From: Cordylochernes scorpioides
Taxonomy: Eukaryota > Arthropoda > Arachnida > Pseudoscorpiones > Chernetidae
Assembly (NCBI GenBank): GCA_030710605.1
Contig: CP092876.1
Location: 59,650,252-59,714,251 of the forward strand
Direction of reading: 5' to 3'
Length of the DNA stretch: 64,000 bases
In this document: positions 42,942 through 53,734 of the stretch, one piece after another
Numbering within the stretch: position 1 is the stretch's first letter
How the letters are laid out: every line of letters starts with the position of its first letter
The notes under the pieces: generated by a model
Told to the model about the DNA's origin: nothing
The model's input: only the letters and a program-made list of their open reading frames with translations
Database searches by the model: none
Translations under genes and position numbers: made by a program

Positions 42942-44690
42942 GATGCGCCCCCTACATGTGAAGAATTTATGAAGGGGTTTTAGTCTGAATAAGTTCTTTA
43001 CATCAAAGAAAATAATTTTGGGCGAAAATTAATTGATTATAGGGAGGTTATATACAATCTTGATAAGGATATAAGAGATTTAAAAAAATATAGTGTTAAT
43101 GAAATATATTTGGTTGTTAGTTAATAGAATTCAAAATTTTATAAAGGGGCATCTTATGTTGAGTACTATGGTACACAAAAAAAAAGGAAAAATTGCCTAA
43201 CTAATTTTTGCTCGAGATTGGGAAAGAAAACGAGGAAATTTCATAAGGTATTTTGAAATCAAAATAAAAATTAAAAAAATAGTTGAATGAAATCAAAGTT
43301 GAAGTTTTGGTTGAAAAAGAGAAAAAAAAAATGTTTTGTTGCATTGGTAAAAGAAAAATGCCTAACTACTTTTTGCTCGAGTTCGGGAAAGAAAACGAGG
43401 AAATTTCATGAGGTATTTTGAAATCAAAATAAAAATAAAAGAGATGTTGAGCGAAATCAAAGTTGAATGCTTGGTTGAGAAATAAAAAAAAATGAAAAAG
43501 GTTTTTCAAAAATAAAGGATGACTTAATGTTTTAAGTTTAACCGAAAACCAATGAGTTTTCGTTGATAAATGAAGCTACGATAATATAACTAAGTGGTAC
43601 ATAAAATAGTAATTAATGGTTAAAAGTGATAATAAATTGAATAAGTTGCTAAATTGGTTAAATATTTTAATTTTAATTTGAGAAAAAATAGTGAAAATGG
43701 TTAATATATAAACAATAAGGTGTATTGGTTTGAACCCTTTTTGTATCTACATGCCCTGATCTAAATGTCTTAATTGCTTAATTATGCCCTATACATTTTT
43801 TGTCTCTTCTGTAGCGACACTTAGGCGGAAACGTGATCCTAATCCTCAAGTGCGAATTTATGCTATGTGTACAGGAGACATGGAAATCTATATAACCTTT
43901 ATGTGTATTTTTTGTCTTGGGTTATTGTTTTTTGAGATCTCAAAAGCCGCGTGTCGTATTTTAATTTGTCTCAAGCCTTAATGCGTTCTAGGGGTTTTTA
44001 TGCGATCCCCTAGGGCACTTAAGATGTGCTCGCCCAATATCCACTTTATATATTGGGTATCGGTACCTATATTAATACCTTGAATACAGGATTCGAGGAG
44101 AATCTCGATCCTTCTAAAAGGTTGTTTAATCCCTTTTGGGAGAAAACGTAAGCTTGAATAGCTTAGTTATTTTAAAATCCTAACAAATTTAAAGTGGTAA
44201 TATGCGTGAACCGTGTTCATATTTGACTTTGAGATCTACGTGTAGGTGGAATATGTAACGTTTTTTGGAAGTCTGTAAAATTTAATGAAAATTAATTATA
44301 ATAGGGATGTGAACTCATTTAGATTTGTTGGTACGTCTGGTGTGGGTGAAATTGTATTTGTAAAAATCGATACGCAGGTTCGAACTGGAATCCAAGATTG
44401 GTGACATGGAGAAAATCTGTGGATGTGGTAACGCGGTGGCCTATTTTTATGTACCGGCCAAGAGAGGTTTCCAAACGGACGACATGTAAAAGTCCCCAGC
44501 TTGACCTCCATTTAACTGCTGGTCGAGGGAGATGGTAATTAGAAACCGGACATGGGGACTCTCACCCCCTGTTTGCATACGCTAATTTTATCGCCGCGCG
44601 GGGCACTTGTTTCCTGTCGGCTAATTGCTTTTGTGTGCGACTCGAATTTTGTTACTGGAGTGGGATTTCTTTCTTTCGGCACTGGTTTGT
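42942..44690 (-). other. Gypsy 3' non-coding region with internal duplication
   Basis: No env or other ORF is supported. A roughly 160-bp unit (GCCTAACTA-TTTTTGCTCGAG, GGGAAAGAAAACGAGGAAAT, TTGAAATCAAAATAAAAAT) is present twice in tandem at about 43185-43345 and 43360-43510. Confidence 0.75.
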
Positions 44691-44696
44691 TACCTT

Positions 44697-47600
44697 TCAG
44701 TTACTTCTATCTCCTCGGAATTTATTTAGATTTTCTGCAAAGATGCTTCCTATTATTACAATAAGTTTTACAAATGCTTGTCCTAAATGAAAAACTGCCT
44801 CTTGCAGCTCGAAAACTCTATTAGAAGGCATGGTATAGGTTAACAAATAACTAAGGAACAAAACTGGGATATATTTGTAGGGTAGGACTAGCAAACAAAG
44901 GATGAAAATCAGATGAAAGATAGGGTATCGATACATGTTCTTCCATATTGTTGTAAATGGGGACTCTGAAATATTTGTTCGAACCTTATTCATTGTTGGC
45001 CGTTCAATTTCGCACTGTTTGTTGTCGTTGGGGAGTGGCGTGTAGCTTTTTTGGGACAGAACGATAGGATTGGAATGATGGTCAGGTTCGCAGTTCTTAA
45101 TGTCGGGGAAGAATGGTGCAAATCGCCTTGTTGCAAAAATGGCAGGGTCGAAATGCCTGAAAGGCTCGCTGTTGGTGGGTTTGAACCTTAATGGATCTGC
45201 CGGGAAAAATTCGGGTGTTAAATGCTTAAAAGGGAACGTGTAATCGGGTTTGTGCTTTATATGACATATGCTAACGGCGGGCGGTGATATATAACGGACT
45301 GTTTCTGTATACAGCTTAAGCTTGTTGACGTGGATCGTGTCAGTGTCTCTTTGAAGAGGTTGATTTGGTCGATCTATACGGACCACATTTGGTGAAATAA
45401 TTTCTAATACTGTGTGGGGTCCTGTGAAATATGGCGCGAGTTTCCCTGTATTGGGGTGGTGATATAATTTAACTAACACTAGATCACCTACTTCGAAATG
45501 TGGTTGTTTATGTCGTTGATCATAAATGTTTTTGTCTTGTATATGCTTGTTTTGTGTGCGTGTGTGTGCAATATTTCTAGCTCTGTCGATATCTGGGTAA
45601 GGTGTGCTGTGATTAGAGATTTCTGGGGGTAGGGTGCCAAACATTAGGTAAGTGGGTGGAAAACCTGTGGTAGAGTGTGGGGTTTTGTTATATATGACTG
45701 TAACTCTTTTGACCAACTTGGTCCATGCAATCTTAGGATTTTCTAAATGTAACAGCCTAAGTTTTCCCGTGAGGGTGGCGTTCAGGCGTTCACATAGACC
45801 GTTGGCTTGTGGGTTGTTGCTGGTTGTGAGTAGTGGATGGATGTTCCTATTAAGTAGGAAACTACGAAATTTTGGCGAAGTGAAGGCAGGGGCTCTATCC
45901 GTAAGGAGGCGTTTCGGAGAACCATCCTGTAATACTCGCTTAAGTACCTGTTGGTAGGTGGTGATGCTGGTGGATTTAGATGGAAAAGTCCACGCGTAGC
46001 GCGAAAAATGATCGACTACCACATGGAGGTATATTCTGGTGTTGCTATATTTGGCAAATCCTGCTATGGTGTCTAGGGATAATAGGTCAAAGGGTTCTTT
46101 GGCTTCCGGAGGTTGACTTAACTCCCCGTAAGTGGGTCCCAATGGACGTTTTGTTAATTGGCAGGTGGGGCAGGTCTTAACCTTTTGTTTAATATCTTTT
46201 GACATACCTTGCCAGTAATATTGCGTGGAGATGAGTCGTGACATTTGTGAAATACCGGGGTGGTTGTATTGTGTGTGTACTGTTTGTAAGAGTTGTTGTA
46301 TGAGTGGTTTTGGAATTATAATCTTGGTTACACCTTTTCGGGAAACTGTATGTAATCCATTACGAACAATGGTCAAACTAGACTCTCTCGATGGAGGAGG
46401 TTGGTGTGTCTTGATAAGGGTGGCGTCCAAGAATCCACAAAACGGGTTACGGGACAAGAGATCTGCCTCATACTGTTGTTTTCCCTTTATGTAGCGGACC
46501 TCATATTCGTAACTCGATAGTCGTAAACTCCATCGAAACAATCTGCCGGACGGGTTTTTGATGGTCTTCAGCCACTGCAATGCGTGATGGTCAGAAAATA
46601 TAGTAAATTTTCTGCCCATAAGATAGATGCGAAACTTCTCCACACTCTCAACGATTGCTAAGCACTCAAGTTCAGAGATGGAGTAGTTTTTCTCGTGTGG
46701 GCGCAATGTTCGGCTGAAATACTGAACTGGATATACGTTCCCGTCAGGGTGAACCTGTTTGAGAATGCCTGCTATACCGAGGGTGGATGCATCGCAATAC
46801 ACTTGGCATGGCAGACCTTCTTTGTAAAGGTGTAAAATGGGGTGTTGTGTGAGGTTCCCTTTCAGGTCAATGAACGCCTTTTGACAAGCTTCATCCCAGA
46901 TCCACACGACATCCTTTTTGAGAAGGTTGTTGAGCGGTGCTCGCAAGCGAGCGTAGTCCGGGATGAATTTGTTATAGACGTTCACAGCGCCTAAAAAGGA
47001 TTGTAGTGTTTTTCGGTTGTGTGGCTGTTTAATGGCGTGAATAATGTCGGTGTTGCGTGTGAGCGGTGTAGTGGTACCAGCTGTTATGGTGTAGCCTAGA
47101 AAATCTATGGACTGCTTAAAAAATTCGCATTTCGCGAAATTAAGTTGTAGCTTCTCCGCTTCGCAAAAGGCGAAAAATTGTCGCAGGTGGTTTTGATGTT
47201 CCTCCAATGTGTTGGAGTAAATGATGAAATCATCAAAGTAATGTGCCACACAGTCAAGTCCGTGTCTCTGTAGGACCTGACTTATGGCTCGTTCGTAGAC
47301 CTGAGGGCTGGTTTTTAATCCGAAAGGTAATCGAGTGGGTTGGTATAATCCTTCGAGGGTGGCAAATGCTAACAGTGGTCGAGAATCGGGGTGTATTGGG
47401 ACTTGCCAATACGCAGAGGATATGTCGGCCGTGGAGAAATATTTGGCCTGTGCGAGGCGGTCGAGAATATCCTCGATTCTCGGGAGGGGATAGACATCAG
47501 AGCTAATTAGCTCGTTCACCTTTCTATAATCGATACAAAACCGTTTGGTCTTGTCGCGCTTAGTGACGAGGGTGACAGGGCTCGAGAAAGGTGAAAAGGA

Positions 47601-48581
47601 TTGCTCTATAATGCCATTCTCTAGCATTTGTTGGACTTGATTACGGATTTCTTGTTGGTCACATATCGGAACACGATATGGCCGTATGGTAATTATTTTA
47701 TCGGAATTCGTGGGTATTTTTACGGGTGGAATCCTTAAGCATGGTACGTTGAATTTGTTCTGTGTGAAGATGTGATTGTATCTTTGTAACAGTGTTGTGA
47801 ACTGGGGTGTATAGCGAGTGTCAGGTGTTGTGCTGTAGTATGCATGTGGTAAAGGATTTTGTTGTGTATTAGTGTGAGTGTCGAGTTCGTTGGGTGGGTT
47901 GGTCATGTGATAGTTGTGTGACGACGTGTGATCACCTATGTGCTTGGTATGCGAGTTGTCCCGCTGTAGGGGTACATTTTGGGCATTGTGTTTACAAGTT
48001 GAAGCCGTTATGGCTTTGTTATTTGAGGGCATGTAAAAAAGGCAATTGGCCTTAGTGAAAAAATGGCATGTAGATAAGGGAGTTTTTTTCAATGAATGCA
48101 CGCAATGGTTGTCATAGGCGGGAGGTTGGGATGCAGGGTAAATTCTTTGTGACATCGCCTGACACTGCCAGTACGTGCATACATTCGGTACATGGTTAAA
48201 ATGGTAGGATGGGGTAGACAATGGGGCGCCCAGCTGGAATATAGTGCATTTATTAAAGTCTATTGCTAATCTGAATTTGTGGAGGCTATTAATGCTAAGA
48301 ATTCCAAATGGTAACGGTGCATTCACTACATGGAAATTCTCTCTTCGGGTTATTTGTCCTATTGTCAGCGGGATAGACAGTTTACCCATGGTTTTTGCAA
48401 AACCGTTTAGGGTTTGGAGATCCAGTGAATGTCCCTTAAGGGTTAAATTAGGCAGGTAAGTTTTTAACATATTGTAGAGATTATATGGCACTATATTCAG
48501 GCTGGCGCCTGTATCAATTAAAAAGGGGCATGGTATATTAGGGGCTAGGAAAAGTTTGACAGTCAGTTGGTTAGGGATCCT
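44697..48581 (-). CDS. Gypsy Pol: protease, reverse transcriptase, RNase H, integrase, membrane tail
   Basis: After the TGA at 48582-48584 the frame is open for about 1,295 codons. In order it holds the aspartic protease (LIDTGASLNIV), reverse transcriptase (FCIDYRKVNELIS, LPFGLKTSPQVYER, YFDDFIIYS), RNase H (VYCDASTLGIAG, SELECLAIVESV, FSDHHALQWL), integrase HHCC region (CPTCQLTKR), core (LSLDTIAGF, LTDRAPAFTS, NGLCERLNAT) and a GDLVLVKLYHH module. Unusually, the last 85 residues add hydrophobic spans (FHLIFILCLLVLPYKYIPV, FLSYLLTYT, and FVKLIVIIGSIF), predicted membrane segments. Catalytic residues that I can check are intact. Confidence 0.92.
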   Translation of the reverse strand, partial: RIPNQLTVKLFLAPNIPCPFLIDTGASLNIVPYNLYNMLKTYLPNLTLKGHSLDLQTLNGFAKTMGKLSIPLTIGQITRRENFHVVNAPLPFGILSINSLHKFRLAIDFNKCTIFQLGAPLSTPSYHFNHVPNVCTYWQCQAMSQRIYPASQPPAYDNHCVHSLKKTPLSTCHFFTKANCLFYMPSNNKAITASTCKHNAQNVPLQRDNSHTKHIGDHTSSHNYHMTNPPNELDTHTNTQQNPLPHAYYSTTPDTRYTPQFTTLLQRYNHIFTQNKFNVPCLRIPPVKIPTNSDKIITIRPYRVPICDQQEIRNQVQQMLENGIIEQSFSPFSSPVTLVTKRDKTKRFCIDYRKVNELISSDVYPLPRIEDILDRLAQAKYFSTADISSAYWQVPIHPDSRPLLAFATLEGLYQPTRLPFGLKTSPQVYERAISQVLQRHGLDCVAHYFDDFIIYSNTLEEHQNHLRQFFAFCEAEKLQLNFAKCEFFKQSIDFLGYTITAGTTTPLTRNTDIIHAIKQPHNRKTLQSFLGAVNVYNKFIPDYARLRAPLNNLLKKDVVWIWDEACQKAFIDLKGNLTQHPILHLYKEGLPCQVYCDASTLGIAGILKQVHPDGNVYPVQYFSRTLRPHEKNYSISELECLAIVESVEKFRIYLMGRKFTIFSDHHALQWLKTIKNPSGRLFRWSLRLSSYEYEVRYIKGKQQYEADLLSRNPFCGFLDATLIKTHQPPPSRESSLTIVRNGLHTVSRKGVTKIIIPKPLIQQLLQTVHTQYNHPGISQMSRLISTQYYWQGMSKDIKQKVKTCPTCQLTKRPLGPTYGELSQPPEAKEPFDLLSLDTIAGFAKYSNTRIYLHVVVDHFSRYAWTFPSKSTSITTYQQVLKRVLQDGSPKRLLTDRAPAFTSPKFRSFLLNRNIHPLLTTSNNPQANGLCERLNATLTGKLRLLHLENPKIAWTKLVKRVTVIYNKTPHSTTGFPPTYLMFGTLPPEISNHSTPYPDIDRARNIAHTRTQNKHIQDKNIYDQRHKQPHFEVGDLVLVKLYHHPNTGKLAPYFTGPHTVLEIISPNVVRIDRPNQPLQRDTDTIHVNKLKLYTETVRYISPPAVSICHIKHKPDYTFPFKHLTPEFFPADPLRFKPTNSEPFRHFDPAIFATRRFAPFFPDIKNCEPDHHSNPIVLSQKSYTPLPNDNKQCEIERPTMNKVRTNISESPFTTIWKNMYRYPIFHLIFILCLLVLPYKYIPVLFLSYLLTYTMPSNRVFELQEAVFHLGQAFVKLIVIIGSIFAENLNKFRGDRSN

Positions 48582-48584
48582 ACC

Positions 48585-48965
48585 TCAGTCTCGAAAAGTC
48601 TGCTCGGCTGGGGTGTCTCTGGCTTGACTTGGTTGCTGGGGACTCGGGACTGGTTGTTTTGGGACTGTTTGCACTGTCCGAACGCCTTGGTATCTGTTTG
48701 GTGGGACTGATTGCACTGTCCGTTCTTTTTCGTGGGTCGCCGGGACTGGTCGATGTCGGCATTCGCTGTGCCAGTGCCTCGCGCCGCAGAACTTACAGTT
48801 GGACGGCGGAAGAGGTGCATTCCATGCACCTGGGCGTCGGGGTGTGCTGTGATACGGACCCGACATTGTGGGCGGTTGGTCCTCTCGAGGTCGCGTTGTC
48901 GGTACACTGGGCCCGTGGATCCGCTGTACCAGTCGGAACCACTCTCCTAGGTTCTCGGGAGGCAC
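48585..48965 (-). CDS. Gypsy Gag, nucleocapsid part
   Basis: About 125 codons contain one zinc-knuckle-like motif (CKFCGARHWHSEC, a C-x2-C-x3-H-x4-C spacing one residue shorter than usual) followed by basic, Pro/Gln-rich sequence. It is joined to the capsid part by a one-base frame change near 48960 and to Pol by a single in-frame TGA. Confidence 0.82.
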   Translation of the reverse strand: MPPENLGEWFRLVQRIHGPSVPTTRPREDQPPTMSGPYHSTPRRPGAWNAPLPPSNCKFCGARHWHSECRHRPVPATHEKERTVQSVPPNRYQGVRTVQTVPKQPVPSPQQPSQARDTPAEQTFRD

Positions 48966-49567
48966 TACGCGACTAGACGTTGGTCGGAGAATGGCAACCC
49001 TTCTGTCAGCGTCTCGAGGATCACCTCCTGCGGGAGTCCTAGTTGTAGTCCCATGGCGGTTTTCTCCCGGTAGTAGGTCTCTAGGTTGGCTTGTCCAGTA
49101 AGTTTCATGGCGAAATATTTCGCAAAGGACGCTTCGCTTGACTCAGGATAGAGATCTAGGAGGATTTGTCTCACCTGGAAATAGCTCCGGTCGTCAAGCC
49201 GAAGTTTCCTGAAAAGCTCCAGGGGTTGTCGCACCAGGTAGTTTGGTAGGCGGAGTAATTTTTCTTGTTCTCCCATGGAGGCGTCTTCCATTTTCCGGTC
49301 GAACGTTTGGAAAAACTGGGTCGCGCTGTATGCTCCATCGAAAGGCGAGATTGTCGGTCCTGTAGGATCGCATGACCTACCCTGAGCTAGTGCGGCCGCG
49401 AACTGTTGGATGACGTCCACTAGGGGGCTTGTTTCCTGTTCGTTCCCCTCCCTTACTTCGTGCCTTTCTCCCGTTGGTTCGTTCTCCCTCGATTGGCTGC
49501 CGTTTTCTCCCCTTTCTTTCGTTAGGTTGTCCGTCTTTACGCCTATTGAATCCTGGCCAATCTCCAT
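48962..49567 (-). CDS. Gypsy Gag, capsid part
   Basis: The ATG at 49567 lies just after the primer-site motif; codons that appear open further upstream belong to the LTR. The frame begins MEIGQDSIGVKTDNLTKERG and continues with capsid-like helices (RKMEDASMGEQEKLLRLPNY, QVRQILLDLYPESSEASFAK). It ends at TAG about 48960, where the nucleocapsid frame takes over. Confidence 0.82.
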
Positions 49568-49570
49568 AAT

Positions 49571-49582
49571 ATCCTGTCGACT
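49571..49582 (-). other. Gypsy putative primer-binding site
   Basis: AGTCGACAGGAT on the minus strand, 9 nt inside the 5' LTR and 3 nt before the gag ATG. The element's coding direction proves which LTR is 5', and so identifies this motif as the primer site for the whole group. Confidence 0.65.
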
Positions 49583-49591
49583 TAACCCGTC

Positions 49592-50250
49592 TGTCACAAT
49601 ATCGTTGCGGAATTTCTTGTTGTTGGATGAGAATGGTGAAGATTGTTGGAAGCGCAGTCGTTTGAGTGGAAAGTTGAGCATACAGTGGGGAATAACCAGG
49701 ACACGTGATGGGGTTTTGAAAATAAAAGGCAACGGGTTGGAGGAAAGAAAGGCTTTAGAGAAGATGGAGCGGATTTTTGACTATTAACTATCTGATCACA
49801 TGGCGGTGATTGACTTAGATACTATCTCGGTGGGAGCGAAAGAGCTACTCTTCTAGGTGTTGTCTCGGTGGGAGCGAGTGAACCACTAACAATCCTCGGT
49901 TCTCGATTTAACACCAGGACCTATCTTACTTCCCATTGGTCGAAAGGTGGGACGTGGCCGTTTTCTATTGGTTGACCTTTGGGAAGGTGCTTCCTAATTG
50001 GTCCTTGCTAATTTCTTTGTCTTTGGACTTGTCCTGACACGACCAGGAAATACTGTGTCGTTGAACTCAACTTTTATTAGTTTCGCGATAATAAAATTGG
50101 CTGTAATTTTGCTAATGATTGTGCTGACTTCTAAGCCTCTTTTCTAGGCCTTGCTGTGCTCCAGTTACCTTATTCTTTATTAAATCTTTGAAACATACAT
50201 TGCATACATATTGGGTCGGGGTTGCATACAGCTATTTACAAATTATGACA
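49592..50250 (-). repeat. Gypsy 5' LTR
   Basis: 659 bp, same ends as the 3' LTR; followed on its outer side by AATA, the target duplication. Confidence 0.92.
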
Positions 50251-50935
50251 AATATATATGTCGTGATGAGTTTATCTTGTCGGATGGCTATAGTGTGGTA
50301 CGATTGGTTGTCTCCTGATTGTCGTGGTAGGCAGGTTGGTTAGATGTAGTCATCATGGTGGCCACATTGGTCAGAGTGGTTTCAGGTGTCAGAGGAATAT
50401 CACAAAAGGACGAAGCATGTTGGATGTCACCTCAGAGAGGGAGAAGCCAACGCCGGTCGAGGAGGGGGTGATTGATTTCAAAGCCAAAGAAGAACTGTCT
50501 GTAATCCGACCATGTTTTTCGGACCTACGGTGGTGTAATCAGACCTTTCTCCTGCCTGGGCGCCGGCTGTCTCTCAAACTTTATTCTTCCGTTTTGTGTT
50601 ACATGATGGCCAAACTGGCAAGTTGGATTGTTTCTACAATTTTGGCTGTTACACTATAGCTATATTACATATGGATATCAAGTATATATTGAAATATATT
50701 ACAACATATGCATTGTTAAATATAATCGCTAATCAATTTGTGTCCCGTCTAACGCTGCTATATGTAACCATTTTTAACACAGGCGCTACACTTTTTATAT
50801 TTATACTTCAATAATAAAATTAAAAAGGTAAATACATAAATTCTAATAATTTTCAACAATACAATGTTGTATGAGAGAACGTTCACTTAGTAAGGTCCCA
50901 GACAAAGCTGGGTGTAGTTTTTATTTATTTATATA
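50251..50935. other. Unassigned sequence with a weak ORF
   Basis: A 111-codon plus frame (50324-50659) lies in a GC-richer patch but has no recognisable domain; it could be a decayed transposon fragment. The rest is AT-rich. Confidence 0.35.
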
Positions 50936-51712
50936 TGGTAATTTAAACCAACAATCTCATATTGTATATAATAGAACAATATTTCCATGTTGTATAAGAA
51001 ACACTCCTGTAAATGATTATACGCATGATTGACCTGTGTCATTACACCATCATATGTAATGTACTTTGTTACGATGTACTAGAGCGCCATCTGTTATCAA
51101 ATTATAAAACTATTTTAGAGGCGTAATATTCTTTTTAAAATAAAACAATTTCTACTGTCCTTACTGCGATGGAAAAATTGAAGGGAGGGCCTGGCTCATC
51201 AGTGGTGAACCCTCCCAGTATGTACTTGTACAAACAACGTTTAAAAAACGAGGCTTAAAAGATGTACAAGATGTCAGGGCGTTGCCAGAGTGTACAATGA
51301 CATCCCTTCCGATTCACGCCCTTATTGCATCCGCTGAAACCCTTCCTCTCGGCAAAGATATATAAGCCTTCAACAGGGCCAGAAATAAACAGTCACTTCA
51401 CCATCAGCAGGAGCCCTCGTCAGATGTTCCCAAGGTCCATCTCATCAACCATGTAGATCAATAAGAAACCTCTTCTCAATTCTCTTCATCTTGCTCCTAG
51501 CTCAATTCTTATCTGTTCATGGAACTTTCCTAGTACAACTGTGTCCCTTCGTTTTTTTGTGTGGACAATCCCAAGTCTTCCACTCTGCCTCGACCACGAC
51601 TGTCTGTACTCTGTGAGAACTGTTAATGGTCTTCCAAGGTGCAAAAAGGTACTGAAAAAATCTCCACACCCTGACTGTCCCTCTCGGTTACTACAGGTTT
51701 GACCCTCAGGAT
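50936..51712 (+). repeat. Diverged E1/E2-type LTR, interrupted by a MITE
   Basis: It begins TGGTAATTTAAACCAACAAT after TATATA and contains TTTTTTGTGTGGAC, CACTCTGCCTCGACCACGAC and CTCTCGGTTACTACAGGTTT in LTR order. It lacks the primer-site repeats at its end and has no partner, so it is a truncated or solo LTR. Confidence 0.8.
51068..51229. mobile_element. M1 MITE inside the LTR
   Basis: TACGATGTACTAGAGCGCCA through GTGAACCCTCCCAGTA. The flanks repeat GTACTT-(T)G, a likely target duplication, and the LTR text resumes on both sides. Confidence 0.75.
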
Positions 51713-52619
51713 ATCACATATAAATATGTTATATTATAAGTAAATGTCACATGTAGAAAATATATATATCATATAAGATGTTTTAGATAATCTGTGTGAG
51801 AGAGGAAATATAAAGAGACGAAGTTAGTAAATTAGACTTAGTCGACCATGTCTTGCATAAATGTCGTGAAATTCTGAAGTCACTCAGGAGGAGTCATAGC
51901 CCCGCCCCATCGGTGAAGAGTATTAAATCCTTAGGATTTTCGATTATTTAGGAACAGATCTTTCTGACGTCGTTTCCATGCCAGTGAACTCTTGATGGAC
52001 CTTGGACTCTTTTCTCTCACTTCTCTGGCCTAGTCCTCACGGGTTCTTGCTCCTGGATCCTGCGTGGGTCCTTACCATTCCCACCTAGACTGCTTGTAAC
52101 TACGCTTCCCTCAACACGCATAAATATATATCGTCTAGATATCTTAGCAGTCGGTCTTCTGCGAGCAATGTGATTCTACGTACTTGGGAGAAACGAATAG
52201 ATCCTTAGGAATCCGAATATCCGAACACTGCAGAAATGTTTAAAACAGATATTCCCGGTCACTAATATCTCTGCATACTTTTATACAACAGAACACTCAT
52301 TCTATTTTAACGATCCTAAAACCCACTATGATCATATACCAATCCTTCACCAAAGATTGGTGTTGGAAGCAATAGTATTCATCAAACTTCACAGTGTTAA
52401 TAGATTGAATTGCCGGACATATATATAACCATTTTTATACTAATCTCAGTACATATTTGAATTTGTCTCTTTTTTTTACACATGTTTCCTTTCTTCCATA
52501 ATATATGATTGGATTTGCATATATTTATATATTTGTACTACATATTTTTGTCACAATATTTTCACGCTTTAGCTTCAAAACTAAATAGGTTTAGAAATAT
52601 ATATCATAGAAAAAAATTA
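51713..52619. other. Unassigned AT-rich sequence
   Basis: No gene or transposon end is supported. Confidence 0.4.
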
Positions 52620-52880
52620 GCATTATGTGACTCCGCCTTTGCCGGTCCCAAGCCCGGATGAAAAAGGAGGAGGGGGAGCAGTAACAAGCTCGCTAAAAAA
52701 CATGGGCTCAGCTGGCCCGGCTTAAAGTACCCTGTAAGGGCTCCTAATCCAGGTATACAGGATGAGCAGCGTTTGTACTCCATGTTAGGAGCGGCTGCAC
52801 ATGGCGTATGTTCCTCATGTCAGAGGCGGCCATTTCTTTTGGAGCTAAGTCGGCCTGCCACTGAGTAGTGCTCCCAGTCT
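52620..52880. repeat. GC-rich repeat, possible LINE leader
   Basis: The block CCGGTCCCAAGCCCGGATGA, GGCTCAGCTGGCCCGG and CCATGTTAGGAGCGGCTG is compositionally distinct from its AT-rich flanks and looks like the untranslated leader of a non-LTR element. I cannot confirm the family. Confidence 0.3.
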
Positions 52881-53037
52881 TAATGACAAAGGCAGACGCA
52901 TTCTACTTCACCCAATGTGGAGATAAGAAAGAAGAAGAGAATTATATGAAATATTGTCATGAAAGTATGTATATAAACATATATGAACAATTGCCACTCG
53001 TGCCATTCTGTACCCGTAGAAGGAAATCTTGCCTGAA

Positions 53038-53110
53038 AACTTGTGCGATCGTTTTCTCACATAAAGAAGCTCTTCTCCCTGACTTGTGTTTCCTCTTCTA
53101 TAGCGCATTG
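53038..53110. repeat. Single arm of the 448-548 hairpin family
   Basis: GTGCGATCGTTTTCTCACAT, AAAGAAGCTCTTCTCCCTGA and TTCCTCTTCTATAGCG match the reverse complement of 413-487. Confidence 0.65.
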
Positions 53111-53734
53111 TTTTAATAGATGACAAAGATTGAACCTAAGGAAGGAAATGTTGGTTTCAACTTTGTGGAAGTTGCCACGAACTTCTCTAAAAAAAAAGGA
53201 AACAAAAAATAATATCCAGACATCCCCGAGGCCAACTATATATTCTGTCATATGAAAAGAGAATCTGTCTGGACTGTCCGAATCTTAGGGGAAACCCGCC
53301 CCCTCGGGTTGACATGTGTCAAGCTACCCTAACCACCGCACGAAGTCGTGTTTACTTGTGTGGGCACTTCCTTCTTTCTAAGCTGTATTCGTGCCATTAT
53401 TCATTTGTTTTTAAAGAGATGACATGCTAAATGATTCGTTTGATTAGAAAAAAATGCAATAAAATAAATGGAAGCCAATAGGATTAAATGGATCAGGTAT
53501 ACTTTAAGTATTAATGCTAGATGAATCGATGTTATGACATATATATGTAGTATAAAATGGCGAAGAATAAACACACCAAAGAGAGAGGGGTTGGATAATT
53601 TTAAAATATTATATTGTGTGCTAGTGAATGTGGTTAAATAAAATTTAACTAAATTTTTAAAATATACAAGAAAATGCCCTCATGGACAACTTAACGAAGC
53701 TATACCTTTTAACCTATATATATATATATATATA

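Larger units (their letters stand above)
42283..50250 (-). mobile_element. Full-length gypsy LTR retrotransposon
   Basis: Two 659-bp LTRs (TGTCACAATATCG...AATTATGACA) with 4-bp AATA duplications flank gag and pol on the minus strand. About six differences between the LTRs were found by eye. The primer-site motif AGTCGACAGGAT (reverse of 49571-49582) and the gag ATG both lie within 27 bp of the 5' LTR. The 3' LTR is preceded by GTAGGGGGCGCATC. The 3' 1.75 kb is non-coding. One gag frameshift and one in-frame TGA interrupt the reading frame. Confidence 0.92.
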
